Shown: piece after piece, positions 1-5,456 of the stretch
Position numbering within the stretch: the first letter of the stretch is position 1
Layout: each line of letters opens with the position of its first letter
Assembly (NCBI RefSeq): GCF_000497445.1
Contig: NZ_CM002285.1
Location: forward strand, 838,363 to 844,124
Origin: Streptomyces roseochromogenus subsp. oscitans DS 12.976
Lineage (GTDB): Bacteria > Actinomycetota > Actinomycetes > Streptomycetales > Streptomycetaceae
Direction: 5' to 3'
Length of the DNA: 5,762 nt
Translations under genes and position numbers: made by a program
Notes under the pieces: generated by a model
Databases searched by the model: none
What the model was told of the DNA's origin: nothing
Seen by the model: the letters and a program-made list of their open reading frames with translations, nothing else

Positions 1-34
1 GGGCTGCCCGGCCTGCCCGTCTGAAGCCCGGCGC
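1..34. other. Downstream edge, no feature identified
   Basis: These 34 bases follow the stop of the 609-residue protein gene. GGGCT (1-5) and AGCCC (25-29) could pair, but the loop is long, there is no T-run, and the sequence is cut by the window edge. It may hold the start of a terminator or of the next gene; nothing can be decided. Confidence 0.3.
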
Positions 35-1864
35 TCAGGCGCTCAGTGTCAGCCGGGGTTCGCCGCGGGCATCGCCCACGGGATCGCCGACCACCGCCGT
101 GAACACCTCGGTGCGTACCGTCAGACCCCGTTCGTCGTGATCGAAAGCGGGCGCGAAGACGCCGCCGGGCCCGTACCGTACGGCGAACACGTGCAGCCCG
201 TCCGGGGCACCCGGTGCCGGGGCCGCCTCCAGGGCGGTGGAGGAGAACAGGTGGCGCCAGCCCTCGTCGGGGTTGCCGTAGCCGCGCGGTTCGGCGGCGA
301 GGGTGAACGCGGCCTGTTCCTGGGTGAGTTCCGCGCGGGCGTCGAAGTGGTCGGGGCCGGTGTCCGTGGGGTGGGTGAGGCGCAGGCCGCCCGCCGAGGT
401 GACCTCGCCCTCGGCGGTGCGGCGCACCCGGTCGCCGTCGTCGGCGGCGTACGGCAGTCCGGACAGCAGGTACGGCGTTCCGCCGAGCCGCTCCACGGCG
501 ACCGTCACCCACAGGCTCGTGCCGTCGGTGACGTACAGCGAGCGCACATGGCGCAGGACATGGTCGCGGCCGACGACCGGCTTGGTCACCAGCTTCGCCG
601 CGAGCCCCTCGGCGCGGACGTCCGCGACCCGGACCTCTCCCATCGGGCGGCACAGCAGGAAGCCGTCGGTGACCGGACCGAATCCGTGCTGCCGGCGTAC
701 GGCGGCGGGCAGGTAGTAGGTGCCGGCGGCCTCGATCAGGGAGGGGGTCATCCGGTTGTCGAAGGCCACCGAGACCGTGCCGGAGCGCAGGTGGTGGCGG
801 GTGGGCCGGGTCGACGGGGTGCGGTGCCAGCGGGTGGTGTCCTGGATCTGCCAGACCAGCATGAACGCGAAGTGCCCGTCGATCCGGCCGTCCCGCTGGA
901 CGGCGTGCCGGCCCCAGGCGGTGTCGCCCCGGTAGCGGCCGAGGTCGGAGCCGATGCGGGCGCTGAAGTAGCGCAGGCCCAGGACGGATTCGAAGCCGGA
1001 GTGCTGTTCGCTGTAGCGGGGGCCACCGTTGTCGTAGCCGCCGGAGGTCAGGCGGGCGTCGATGTAGCGGGCGAGGGTGTCGCCGTCCTGGGTGAAGATC
1101 TCCTCGCCGCTGACGCGGTGGGCCTGGGCCAGGAAGGACAGGGAGATCGGGCCGTAGTTGTTGTCGTAGGCGCCGCCGTGCTCGGGCGGCAGCAGTGCGC
1201 CCCGGTCACGGACCCGGTGGGCGCGGATCGCGTCGGTGTACAGGGCGAGGGCGCGAGAGCGGACCGACGCGCCCTCGCCGGTGGGCAGGTGGCGGGCGAG
1301 CATCAGGCCGCCGACCACACAGCCGATGGCCTGGTTGCCCGCCTCCTGCGGGTTGAAGAATGTGGCCTCGGTGAGCCAGCGCCAGTAGCCCTGTGCCAAC
1401 TGCCTTAGTTCCGCGCACTGTTCGTCGTGGAGGAGGCCGTCGGCCGCGTCGAGGACGTTGACCGCCTGGAGCAGCGCCCAGACCGTGCTGGGCCAGTCGC
1501 CGATCGGGTGGGCGCCTGCCGCGAGTACGTAACGGGCATACGGCAGGCCCGAGTTGACGGCCCTGAGGTTCGGATAGCCGGGGTTGTCCTCGGTGTACAC
1601 GCGCTCGCGCAGGTGGAAGGCGAGGCTGCGGCGGACCGCCTCCGGGAGCCGGGGGTCCTTGCCGCGCTGCCAGGCGAGGGCCAGCAGGGAGGTGATGCCC
1701 AGGGAGGTGTCCCCGATGTCGTCGTGGGCGTCGGGGTGTTCGAGACTGCCCTCAGGGGTCATGCGGGCGAGGGCCTGCTCGGTGACGTCGGCGAGGACGG
1801 CGTCGTACGCCTGCGGGGTGTTCGGCAGGTCGTGCAGCGGGCCGCGCTGGTATGGCAGATGCAC
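35..1864 (-). CDS. Unassigned 609-residue cytoplasmic protein, possible alpha/alpha-toroid polysaccharide lyase or hydrolase
   Basis: I do not recognise a named family with certainty. The GTG start at 1864-1862 is chosen because GAAGGG (1879-1874) lies 9 bases upstream and the start is 5 bases after the permease stop; the frame stays open further upstream, but only as a shadow over the permease gene. Residues 1 to about 340 look helical, with Trp/Tyr/Leu-rich repeats and three striking clusters: NPQEAGNQAIG (171-181), EHGGAYDNNYGPIS (228-241) and GGYDNGGPRYSEQHSGF (275-291). Residues about 350-600 look beta-rich (for example RSGTVSVAFDNRM, SLYVTDGTSLWVTVAVERL). This order recalls the (alpha/alpha) toroid plus beta-sandwich build of heparinase II/III-like and related polysaccharide lyases, which use Asn, His and Tyr; however, the typical 'HAHAD' motif of heparinase II/III beta domains is absent. 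There is no signal peptide or membrane segment, so it should act in the cytoplasm on the imported sugar. Function is inferred from layout and context only. The presence of the gene is near certain. Confidence 0.85.
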   Translation of the reverse strand: MHLPYQRGPLHDLPNTPQAYDAVLADVTEQALARMTPEGSLEHPDAHDDIGDTSLGITSLLALAWQRGKDPRLPEAVRRSLAFHLRERVYTEDNPGYPNLRAVNSGLPYARYVLAAGAHPIGDWPSTVWALLQAVNVLDAADGLLHDEQCAELRQLAQGYWRWLTEATFFNPQEAGNQAIGCVVGGLMLARHLPTGEGASVRSRALALYTDAIRAHRVRDRGALLPPEHGGAYDNNYGPISLSFLAQAHRVSGEEIFTQDGDTLARYIDARLTSGGYDNGGPRYSEQHSGFESVLGLRYFSARIGSDLGRYRGDTAWGRHAVQRDGRIDGHFAFMLVWQIQDTTRWHRTPSTRPTRHHLRSGTVSVAFDNRMTPSLIEAAGTYYLPAAVRRQHGFGPVTDGFLLCRPMGEVRVADVRAEGLAAKLVTKPVVGRDHVLRHVRSLYVTDGTSLWVTVAVERLGGTPYLLSGLPYAADDGDRVRRTAEGEVTSAGGLRLTHPTDTGPDHFDARAELTQEQAAFTLAAEPRGYGNPDEGWRHLFSSTALEAAPAPGAPDGLHVFAVRYGPGGVFAPAFDHDERGLTVRTEVFTAVVGDPVGDARGEPRLTLSA

Positions 1865-1869
1865 GCTGG

Positions 1870-2757
1870 TCAGCCCTTCATTCCGGTGGTCGCCAGGCCT
1901 TCCACCAGTCTCTTCTGGAAGACGAAGAAGCAGATGAGCGTCGGGGCGAGGGCGAGTGCCGACATGGCGAACATCGCGCCGTAGGAGGAGCCGCTGGTCT
2001 TGTCCAGGAAGAGGGTGAGGCCGAGGGGGACGGTGAAGCGGGCGTTCTGCTGGAGATAGACGAGCTGGTGGAGGAAGTCGTCGTACGTCCAGACGAAGGT
2101 GAAGATCGTGGTGGTGACCAGGGCCGGCTTCATCAGGGGCAGGATGATCTTCCAGTAGATCTGGAGGGGGTTCGCGCCGTCCATCATCGCGGCCTGGTCC
2201 AGCTCGCGCGGGATGGAGCGGATGAACTGCACCATCAGGAAGATGAAGAAGGCGTCCGTGGCCAGGAACTTCGGCACGATCAGCGGCAGGAAGGTGTTGA
2301 TCCAGGTCAGGTTGTAGAAGATCGTGTACTGCGGGATCAGCACGGCCTGCACCGGCAGCATGATCGTGCCGAGCATCAGGCCGAACCAGATCTTCTTGCC
2401 GCGGAACTCGAAGCGCGCGAAGGCATAGGCGGCCAGCGAGCAGGAGATGACGTTTCCGATCACCGCGCCGATCGTGACGATCAGCGAGTTGGTGATGTAG
2501 AGCGAGAAGGAGTTGCCGCTGCCGCTCCAGCCCTCGGAGTAGTTCCGCGGGTGCAGCTTGTTCGGGATCAGGCCGGGGTGCGTGAAGATCTCGGTGTCCG
2601 GCTTGAGGGAGCTGCTGAGCATCCACAGCAGCGGGTAGAGCATGACGAGCGCGACGCCGATGAGCAGGGTGTGCAGGAGGATGCGGCGGGGGCCGGTGAG
2701 CGAGCGGAGCGAACGGAGCTTCTCCAGCGGCGAAACGCTCGGGGTGATGGCGGACAT
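1870..2757 (-). CDS. Sugar ABC transporter permease, MalG-like (second permease)
   Basis: Predicted 295-residue inner-membrane permease, partner of the MalF-like protein just upstream. Start ATG 2757-2755 is supported by GAGAGG (2773-2768) at 10 bases. Membrane segments are at about 26-48, 87-112, 121-143, 154-178, 207-228 and 258-280. The EAA loop is at about 184-207: ELDQAAMMDGAN, then WKIILPLMKP. The loop keeps the key DGA and downstream P residues but has Q-A-A in place of the usual E-A-A. The first segment followed by SSSLKP (48-53), and LPVQAVLIPQY (134-144), are hallmarks of the MalG/UgpE side of the family. The C-terminus, LVEGLATTGMKG, is the standard short tail. The stop (TGA, 1872-1870) is 5 bases before the next start. 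No ATP-binding subunit follows, so the ATPase must be shared. Substrate is not readable from the permeases. Confidence 0.93.
   Translation of the reverse strand: MSAITPSVSPLEKLRSLRSLTGPRRILLHTLLIGVALVMLYPLLWMLSSSLKPDTEIFTHPGLIPNKLHPRNYSEGWSGSGNSFSLYITNSLIVTIGAVIGNVISCSLAAYAFARFEFRGKKIWFGLMLGTIMLPVQAVLIPQYTIFYNLTWINTFLPLIVPKFLATDAFFIFLMVQFIRSIPRELDQAAMMDGANPLQIYWKIILPLMKPALVTTTIFTFVWTYDDFLHQLVYLQQNARFTVPLGLTLFLDKTSGSSYGAMFAMSALALAPTLICFFVFQKRLVEGLATTGMKG
1874..1879 (-). promoter_or_regulatory. Ribosome binding site inside the permease gene for the downstream 609-residue protein
   Basis: GAAGGG overlaps the last permease codons and lies 9 bases before the GTG at 1864. It sets the start in a frame that has no other clear signal and implies translational coupling to the permease. 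Confidence 0.55.
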
Positions 2758-2785
2758 GGTCGAAGAACCTCTCGTTCAGGCGGCG

Positions 2786-3766
2786 TCAGTCGTCGTAATG
2801 GACCCAGTAACGGCTGGCGACGAAATTGACCGCCGTGAAACCCGCGATGACCAGGAACAGCACCCAGGCCAGCGCCGAGGCGTAGCCCATCTGGAGGTCG
2901 GTGAAGCCCTTCTTGTAGAGGTAGAGGGAGTACAGCATGGTCGAATTGAGCGGTCCGCCGGTGCCGTTGCTCACGACGTAGGCGGGGGTGAACGTCTTGA
3001 AGCCGTCGATGACCTGCAGGACCAGGTTGAAGAAGACGATCGGGGTGAGCAGCGGGAGGGTGATCCGGAAGAACCGGGTGAGCGTTCCGGCGCCGTCGAT
3101 CGCGGCGGCCTCGTACACGTCCCTAGGCAGCTGCTTCAGTCCGGCCAGGAAGATGACCATCGGCGTGCCGAACTGCCAGACGGCGAGCAGGATGAGCGTG
3201 TAGATCGAGGTGTCCGGACTCGATATCCAGTCCTGGCCCTTGACGCCGAACCAGCCGAGGAAGTCGTTGAACAGCCCGTCCCCGCCGAAGACCTGACGCC
3301 AGACGATCGCGATGGCGACCGCGCCGCCGAGCAGCGACGGAAGATAGAAAGCGGCCCGGTAGACGCCGATGCCCTTCAGCGGCCGGTTGAGCAGGATGGC
3401 CACGCCGAGCGCGAGCGCCAGCTTCAGCGGGACGGACACCAGGACGTACAGCAGGGTCGCGTGCACCGAGTCCCAGAAGACCGGGTCGTCCGAGAACATG
3501 TGCGTGTAGTTCTGGCCGCCGATCCATCGCGCCGGCGTGAGCAGGTCGAAGTCCGTGAAGGACAGGTACAGCGAGTCCAGCATCGGGTAGATCGTCAGCC
3601 CGAACAGGCCCACGAACCAGGGGGCCAGGAAGGCATACGGCCACCATCCTCCCCCGCGCCGTCTGGCGGCACGGCGGCGCAGACGTGCGCGCTCGCGCGG
3701 GCCGGCGGGGGACGCCGGGGCCGCCGGCCCCTCCCCCGCGGCCCCGTCGGTCTTGGCAGTGGTCAT
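2786..3766 (-). CDS. Sugar ABC transporter permease, MalF-like (first permease)
   Basis: Predicted 326-residue inner-membrane permease of a CUT1 importer, pairing with the next gene to form the channel. Residues 1-40 are a cytoplasmic Ala/Pro/Arg-rich tail ending in a strongly basic stretch (RARLRRRAARRRGGG), followed by about six membrane segments: roughly 43-64, 102-125, 136-158, 187-210, 238-255 and 294-315. The EAA loop that docks on the ATPase is clear at about 217-240: VYEAAAIDGAG, then FRITLPLLTP. NGTGGPLNSTMLYSLYLYKKGF (267-288) before the last segment is typical of MalF/UgpA-type permeases. Two in-frame ATGs compete: 3772 and 3766. AGGGAG (3781-3776) is 3 bases from the first and 9 from the second, so I choose 3766; a GAGAGGG further upstream could serve 3772, giving 328 residues. 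A 53-base gap follows the binding-protein gene and the MalG-like gene starts 28 bases after the stop, so one operon is likely. Confidence 0.93.
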   Translation of the reverse strand: MTTAKTDGAAGEGPAAPASPAGPRERARLRRRAARRRGGGWWPYAFLAPWFVGLFGLTIYPMLDSLYLSFTDFDLLTPARWIGGQNYTHMFSDDPVFWDSVHATLLYVLVSVPLKLALALGVAILLNRPLKGIGVYRAAFYLPSLLGGAVAIAIVWRQVFGGDGLFNDFLGWFGVKGQDWISSPDTSIYTLILLAVWQFGTPMVIFLAGLKQLPRDVYEAAAIDGAGTLTRFFRITLPLLTPIVFFNLVLQVIDGFKTFTPAYVVSNGTGGPLNSTMLYSLYLYKKGFTDLQMGYASALAWVLFLVIAGFTAVNFVASRYWVHYDD

Positions 3767-3819
3767 GCTCATGGTCTCCCTGACCCTCTCCCGGTGCCGG
3801 ACTGTGCTGGGGCGGGCGG

Positions 3820-5151
3820 TCAGCCCGCGAGGATGTTCTGCGCCTGGTCGAAGAACTCGCTGAGCTGCGCCTTGATGGTCTTCTTGCCGAAGGCGACCGC
3901 CAGGTTGGACTCGAACAGCAGGTCCCAGATCTGGTCGGCGCCCTTGGGCGGGGGCACGGGCGCGGGCAGGGCGTTGGTCGCCTTGGCGACCCGCTGGGAG
4001 ATGTAGTCGGCCATCGCCATGTTCCGCCGGTCGGTCTCGTTCAGCCCGGCCGAGATCAGCGAACGGGCCTTCTCGGTCGGCGGGATGCCGCGCAGCAGCC
4101 GCATGTCCTCGATGGCGGTGGGGTCCTGGGCGAAGAAGTCCATGATCTTCACCGAGTCGGCGGTCTTCTTGCTCGCCTTGGTCGCGCTGAGCAGCACACC
4201 TCCGTTGACGAAGTTGCCCTCGCGGGCGCCGGAGAAGTCGCCCTGCGGGGTGGGCAGGAAGTCCAGCTGGGCGTCGGTGATCGAGCCGCCGGCGCCGTAG
4301 ACACCGGAGTCGAAGGTGAACAGGGCCTTGCCGATGACGACCGCGTTCTTGGTGAGGTCGTTGTGCGCGGCGGAGGTGATCGCGGGCGGCGGCGAGGCCT
4401 GGTCCTTGCGCATCGAGGCCCAGAACTCCCACCACTCCTGGAGGGTGTCGGCGGTGAAGCCCAGCTTCTTGCCGTCGTCGGAGAAGAACGGCTGGCCCTT
4501 CTCCCGGGCGAAGATCTCGAAGCACTGCAGGGTGGAGCCGCCGCCGTCGTCGACGCCGTGGATCCTGCCTCCGCTCTTCTTGTGGACCTGCGTGGCGATG
4601 TCCTTCAGATCGTTCCAGGTCCATTCGCGGTCGGGGAGCTTCAGGCCGAGTTTCTCCAGGCCGCTGCGGTTGACGGTCAGTTGGTTGACGCCGATGCCGG
4701 AGGGGACGCCGTACAGCTTGCCGTCGACCGTACCCGCGGCGAGCAGCGTCTTCGAGAAGCCGGTCAGGTCGAGGGAGTTGCCGACGTAGGAGTCGAGGGG
4801 GGCGAGGATGCCTTTGCGGGCGTACTGGGCGACCAGCGCGGTGTCCATCTGCAGCAGGTCGGGGGCGCTGCCGCCGGCGACCTGGGTGTTGAACTTGTCG
4901 AAGTAGCCGTCGTAGCCCGAGTAACGGGTCTCGATCTTGATCTTGGGGTTGTTCTTCTCGAAGGTCGCGAGGGCCTTCTTGTAGGCGGCGTGCCGCTCGT
5001 CGCTGCCCCACCAGGTCATCGTCAGGCTGCCGTTGTCGCTGCCCGCTCCGGTGCCGCCGGCGCAGGCGGTGAGCGCGGGGCCGAGGGCGCCTGCGACGGC
5101 GAGCCCGCTCGCGGTGCGGAAGAGGGTTCTGCGCGAGATCTGGTGACCCAC
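3820..5151 (-). CDS. Sugar ABC transporter substrate-binding lipoprotein (CUT1 type)
   Basis: Predicted 443-residue extracytoplasmic binding protein that captures a sugar and delivers it to the two permeases downstream. The GTG start at 5151-5149 is chosen because GGGAGG (5162-5157) sits 5 bases upstream and because the signal peptide begins right there; the open frame further upstream is low-complexity and lacks such support. The N-terminus carries a twin-arginine motif, SRRTLF (residues 6-11), a hydrophobic stretch (about 14-28) and the lipobox LTAC with Cys30 as the lipidated residue. This implies Tat export and anchoring to the outer face of the membrane. The mature part starts TMTWWGSDERH (about 44-54), followed by SGYDGYFDKFNTQVAGG (78-94) and SAPDLLQMD (95-103), the typical family 1 pattern 'W....F....I.V.....G..PD....'. 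GVPSGIGVNQLTVN (148-161) is the usual hinge region. Length is normal for the family. Substrate cannot be read from sequence; the opening resembles TogB-like oligogalacturonide binders only weakly. Confidence 0.93.
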   Translation of the reverse strand: MGHQISRRTLFRTASGLAVAGALGPALTACAGGTGAGSDNGSLTMTWWGSDERHAAYKKALATFEKNNPKIKIETRYSGYDGYFDKFNTQVAGGSAPDLLQMDTALVAQYARKGILAPLDSYVGNSLDLTGFSKTLLAAGTVDGKLYGVPSGIGVNQLTVNRSGLEKLGLKLPDREWTWNDLKDIATQVHKKSGGRIHGVDDGGGSTLQCFEIFAREKGQPFFSDDGKKLGFTADTLQEWWEFWASMRKDQASPPPAITSAAHNDLTKNAVVIGKALFTFDSGVYGAGGSITDAQLDFLPTPQGDFSGAREGNFVNGGVLLSATKASKKTADSVKIMDFFAQDPTAIEDMRLLRGIPPTEKARSLISAGLNETDRRNMAMADYISQRVAKATNALPAPVPPPKGADQIWDLLFESNLAVAFGKKTIKAQLSEFFDQAQNILAG

Positions 5152-5156
5152 CGGGT

Positions 5157-5162
5157 CCTCCC
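5157..5162 (-). promoter_or_regulatory. Ribosome binding site fixing the GTG start of the binding-protein gene
   Basis: GGGAGG on the minus strand, 5 bases before GTG, is a near-perfect Shine-Dalgarno sequence. It decides the start in a frame that stays open for more than 90 codons further upstream. Confidence 0.8.
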
Positions 5163-5306
5163 TGAGGGGTGCGTGACGGAGCCCCGGCCGGTCGCCGCGG
5201 CACGGATGTGGGTGTGCGGTCGCTGCGGCAGGGGTGTGTTGCTCGGGAACGTGCGCCTTCGGGGGCGGCCTCGCCCGGCCGCGCCGCCTGGGTACGGGCG
5301 GGATCC

Positions 5307-5325
5307 CCGGCCGACTGGAGGCCGG
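5307..5325. repeat. Inverted repeat CCGGCC-N7-GGCCGG
   Basis: Two perfect 6-base arms (5307-5312 and 5320-5325) enclose GACTGGA. It is the third of the consecutive inverted repeats. Because it is made only of G and C in a GC-rich sequence, chance is a real alternative. Confidence 0.35.
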
Positions 5326-5328
5326 TGC

Positions 5329-5350
5329 CGCACGAGCACGCCCTCGTGCG
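5329..5350. repeat. Inverted repeat CGCACGAG-N6-CTCGTGCG
   Basis: Two perfect 8-base arms (5329-5336 and 5343-5350) are separated by CACGCC. This is the strongest hairpin in the leader. No run of T follows on the minus strand, so a rho-independent terminator is unlikely. It could be an mRNA-stabilising leader stem or an operator. Confidence 0.5.
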
Positions 5351-5355
5351 CCGCG

Positions 5356-5372
5356 CCGTACGTCGTGTACGG
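5356..5372. repeat. Inverted repeat CCGTAC-N5-GTACGG
   Basis: Two perfect 6-base arms (5356-5361 and 5367-5372) are separated by GTCGT. This is the first of three consecutive inverted repeats in the leader in the direction of transcription. It could be an RNA hairpin or a DNA-binding site. Confidence 0.4.
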
Positions 5373-5412
5373 ACCGGATGCCACCCCGAGCCGGTGTCCC
5401 GACCGGCCTAGA

Positions 5413-5420
5413 AAGCGCTT
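5413..5420. promoter_or_regulatory. Possible LacI-family operator (AAGCGCTT)
   Basis: AAGCGCTT is a perfect 8-base palindrome centred on CG, within the context GAAAGCGCTTGT. Operators of LacI/GalR-family repressors are typically palindromes with a central CG, often of the form GAAAGCGCTTTC, and such repressors control many Streptomyces sugar-transport operons. The outer two pairs on the right side do not match the left, so the extended operator is imperfect. No LacI-family gene is visible in the window; the regulator would be encoded elsewhere, or a ROK repressor might use this region instead. This is judged on motif and position only. Confidence 0.45.
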
Positions 5421-5429
5421 GTCCGGACA
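5420..5429. repeat. Second palindrome TGTCCGGACA abutting the operator-like site
   Basis: TGTCCGGACA is a perfect 10-base palindrome sharing one base with the AAGCGCTT palindrome next to it. The two centres are 8.5 bases apart, close to one helical turn. It could be a second protein-binding site or chance in GC-rich DNA. Confidence 0.4.
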
Positions 5430-5456
5430 TTGGCAGAACGAGCCGGAGGCCGTCAA
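5428..5456 (-). promoter_or_regulatory. Possible sigma-70-type promoter for the transport operon
   Basis: On the minus strand a TTGACG hexamer at 5456-5451 matches five of six bases of the -35 consensus TTGACA. Its TGA is also the stop codon of the ROK gene. At 17-18 bases further lies CCAATG/CAATGT, only a poor -10 match. The palindromes at 5413-5429 begin around the expected transcription start, a classic place for a repressor site. The -35 match and location support it and the weak -10 argues against. A regulated promoter needing an activator, or a different start further downstream, is equally possible. Confidence 0.3.

Larger units (their letters stand above)
5152..5452 (-). other. Intergenic leader between ROK gene and binding-protein gene
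   Basis: These 301 bases contain no convincing gene. Short open frames exist on both strands, but they are rich in Arg/Pro/Gly, lack ribosome binding sites and look like no protein I know. Reading in the direction of transcription, the region holds a possible promoter at the ROK end, two abutting palindromes, three consecutive perfect inverted repeats and finally the ribosome binding site of the binding-protein gene. If the promoter guess is right, the mRNA would have an untranslated leader of roughly 250 bases or more, which is long for a plain sugar-transport operon. I see no T-run on the coding strand after any hairpin, so a classical intrinsic terminator or attenuator is not evident. No riboswitch family is recognised. 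Confidence 0.6.

Noticed and set aside
1..37. Intrinsic terminator after the last gene
   Set aside because: Only a 5-base stem with a long loop is visible, there is no T-run and the sequence is truncated by the window edge.
137..1408. Long plus-strand open frame opposite the 609-residue protein gene
   Set aside because: Gly/Val/Ala/Arg-rich composition typical of antisense frames in GC-rich genes, with no recognisable domain; the minus-strand gene explains the region.
1865..2626. Upstream extension of the 609-residue protein frame to 863 residues
   Set aside because: This part runs over the permease gene in another frame, is rich in His/Arg/Pro/Asp and looks like no protein; the permease in the competing frame is unmistakable, and a ribosome site supports the GTG at 1864.
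1852..4006. Plus-strand open frames opposite the two permease genes
   Set aside because: Highly charged, repetitive (Glu/Arg/Gln/Asp) composition produced by reading hydrophobic codons in reverse; no domain or ribosome site.
3767..5203. A fused reading frame joining the binding-protein region to the MalF-like permease, which could suggest a fusion or frameshift
   Set aside because: The upstream part of this frame is an Arg/Pro/Gln-rich shadow of the binding-protein gene; both real genes have their own starts, stops and ribosome sites.
5169..5411. 80-codon plus-strand frame in the leader as a small divergent gene
   Set aside because: Arg/Ala/Pro/Gly-rich, no clear ribosome site, no hydrophobic or helical pattern, and it covers the inverted repeats.
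5152..5430. N-terminal extension of the binding protein to 536 residues
   Set aside because: It would place a low-complexity basic segment before the signal peptide; the strong ribosome site at 5162-5157 and the Tat/lipobox signal fix the start at 5151.
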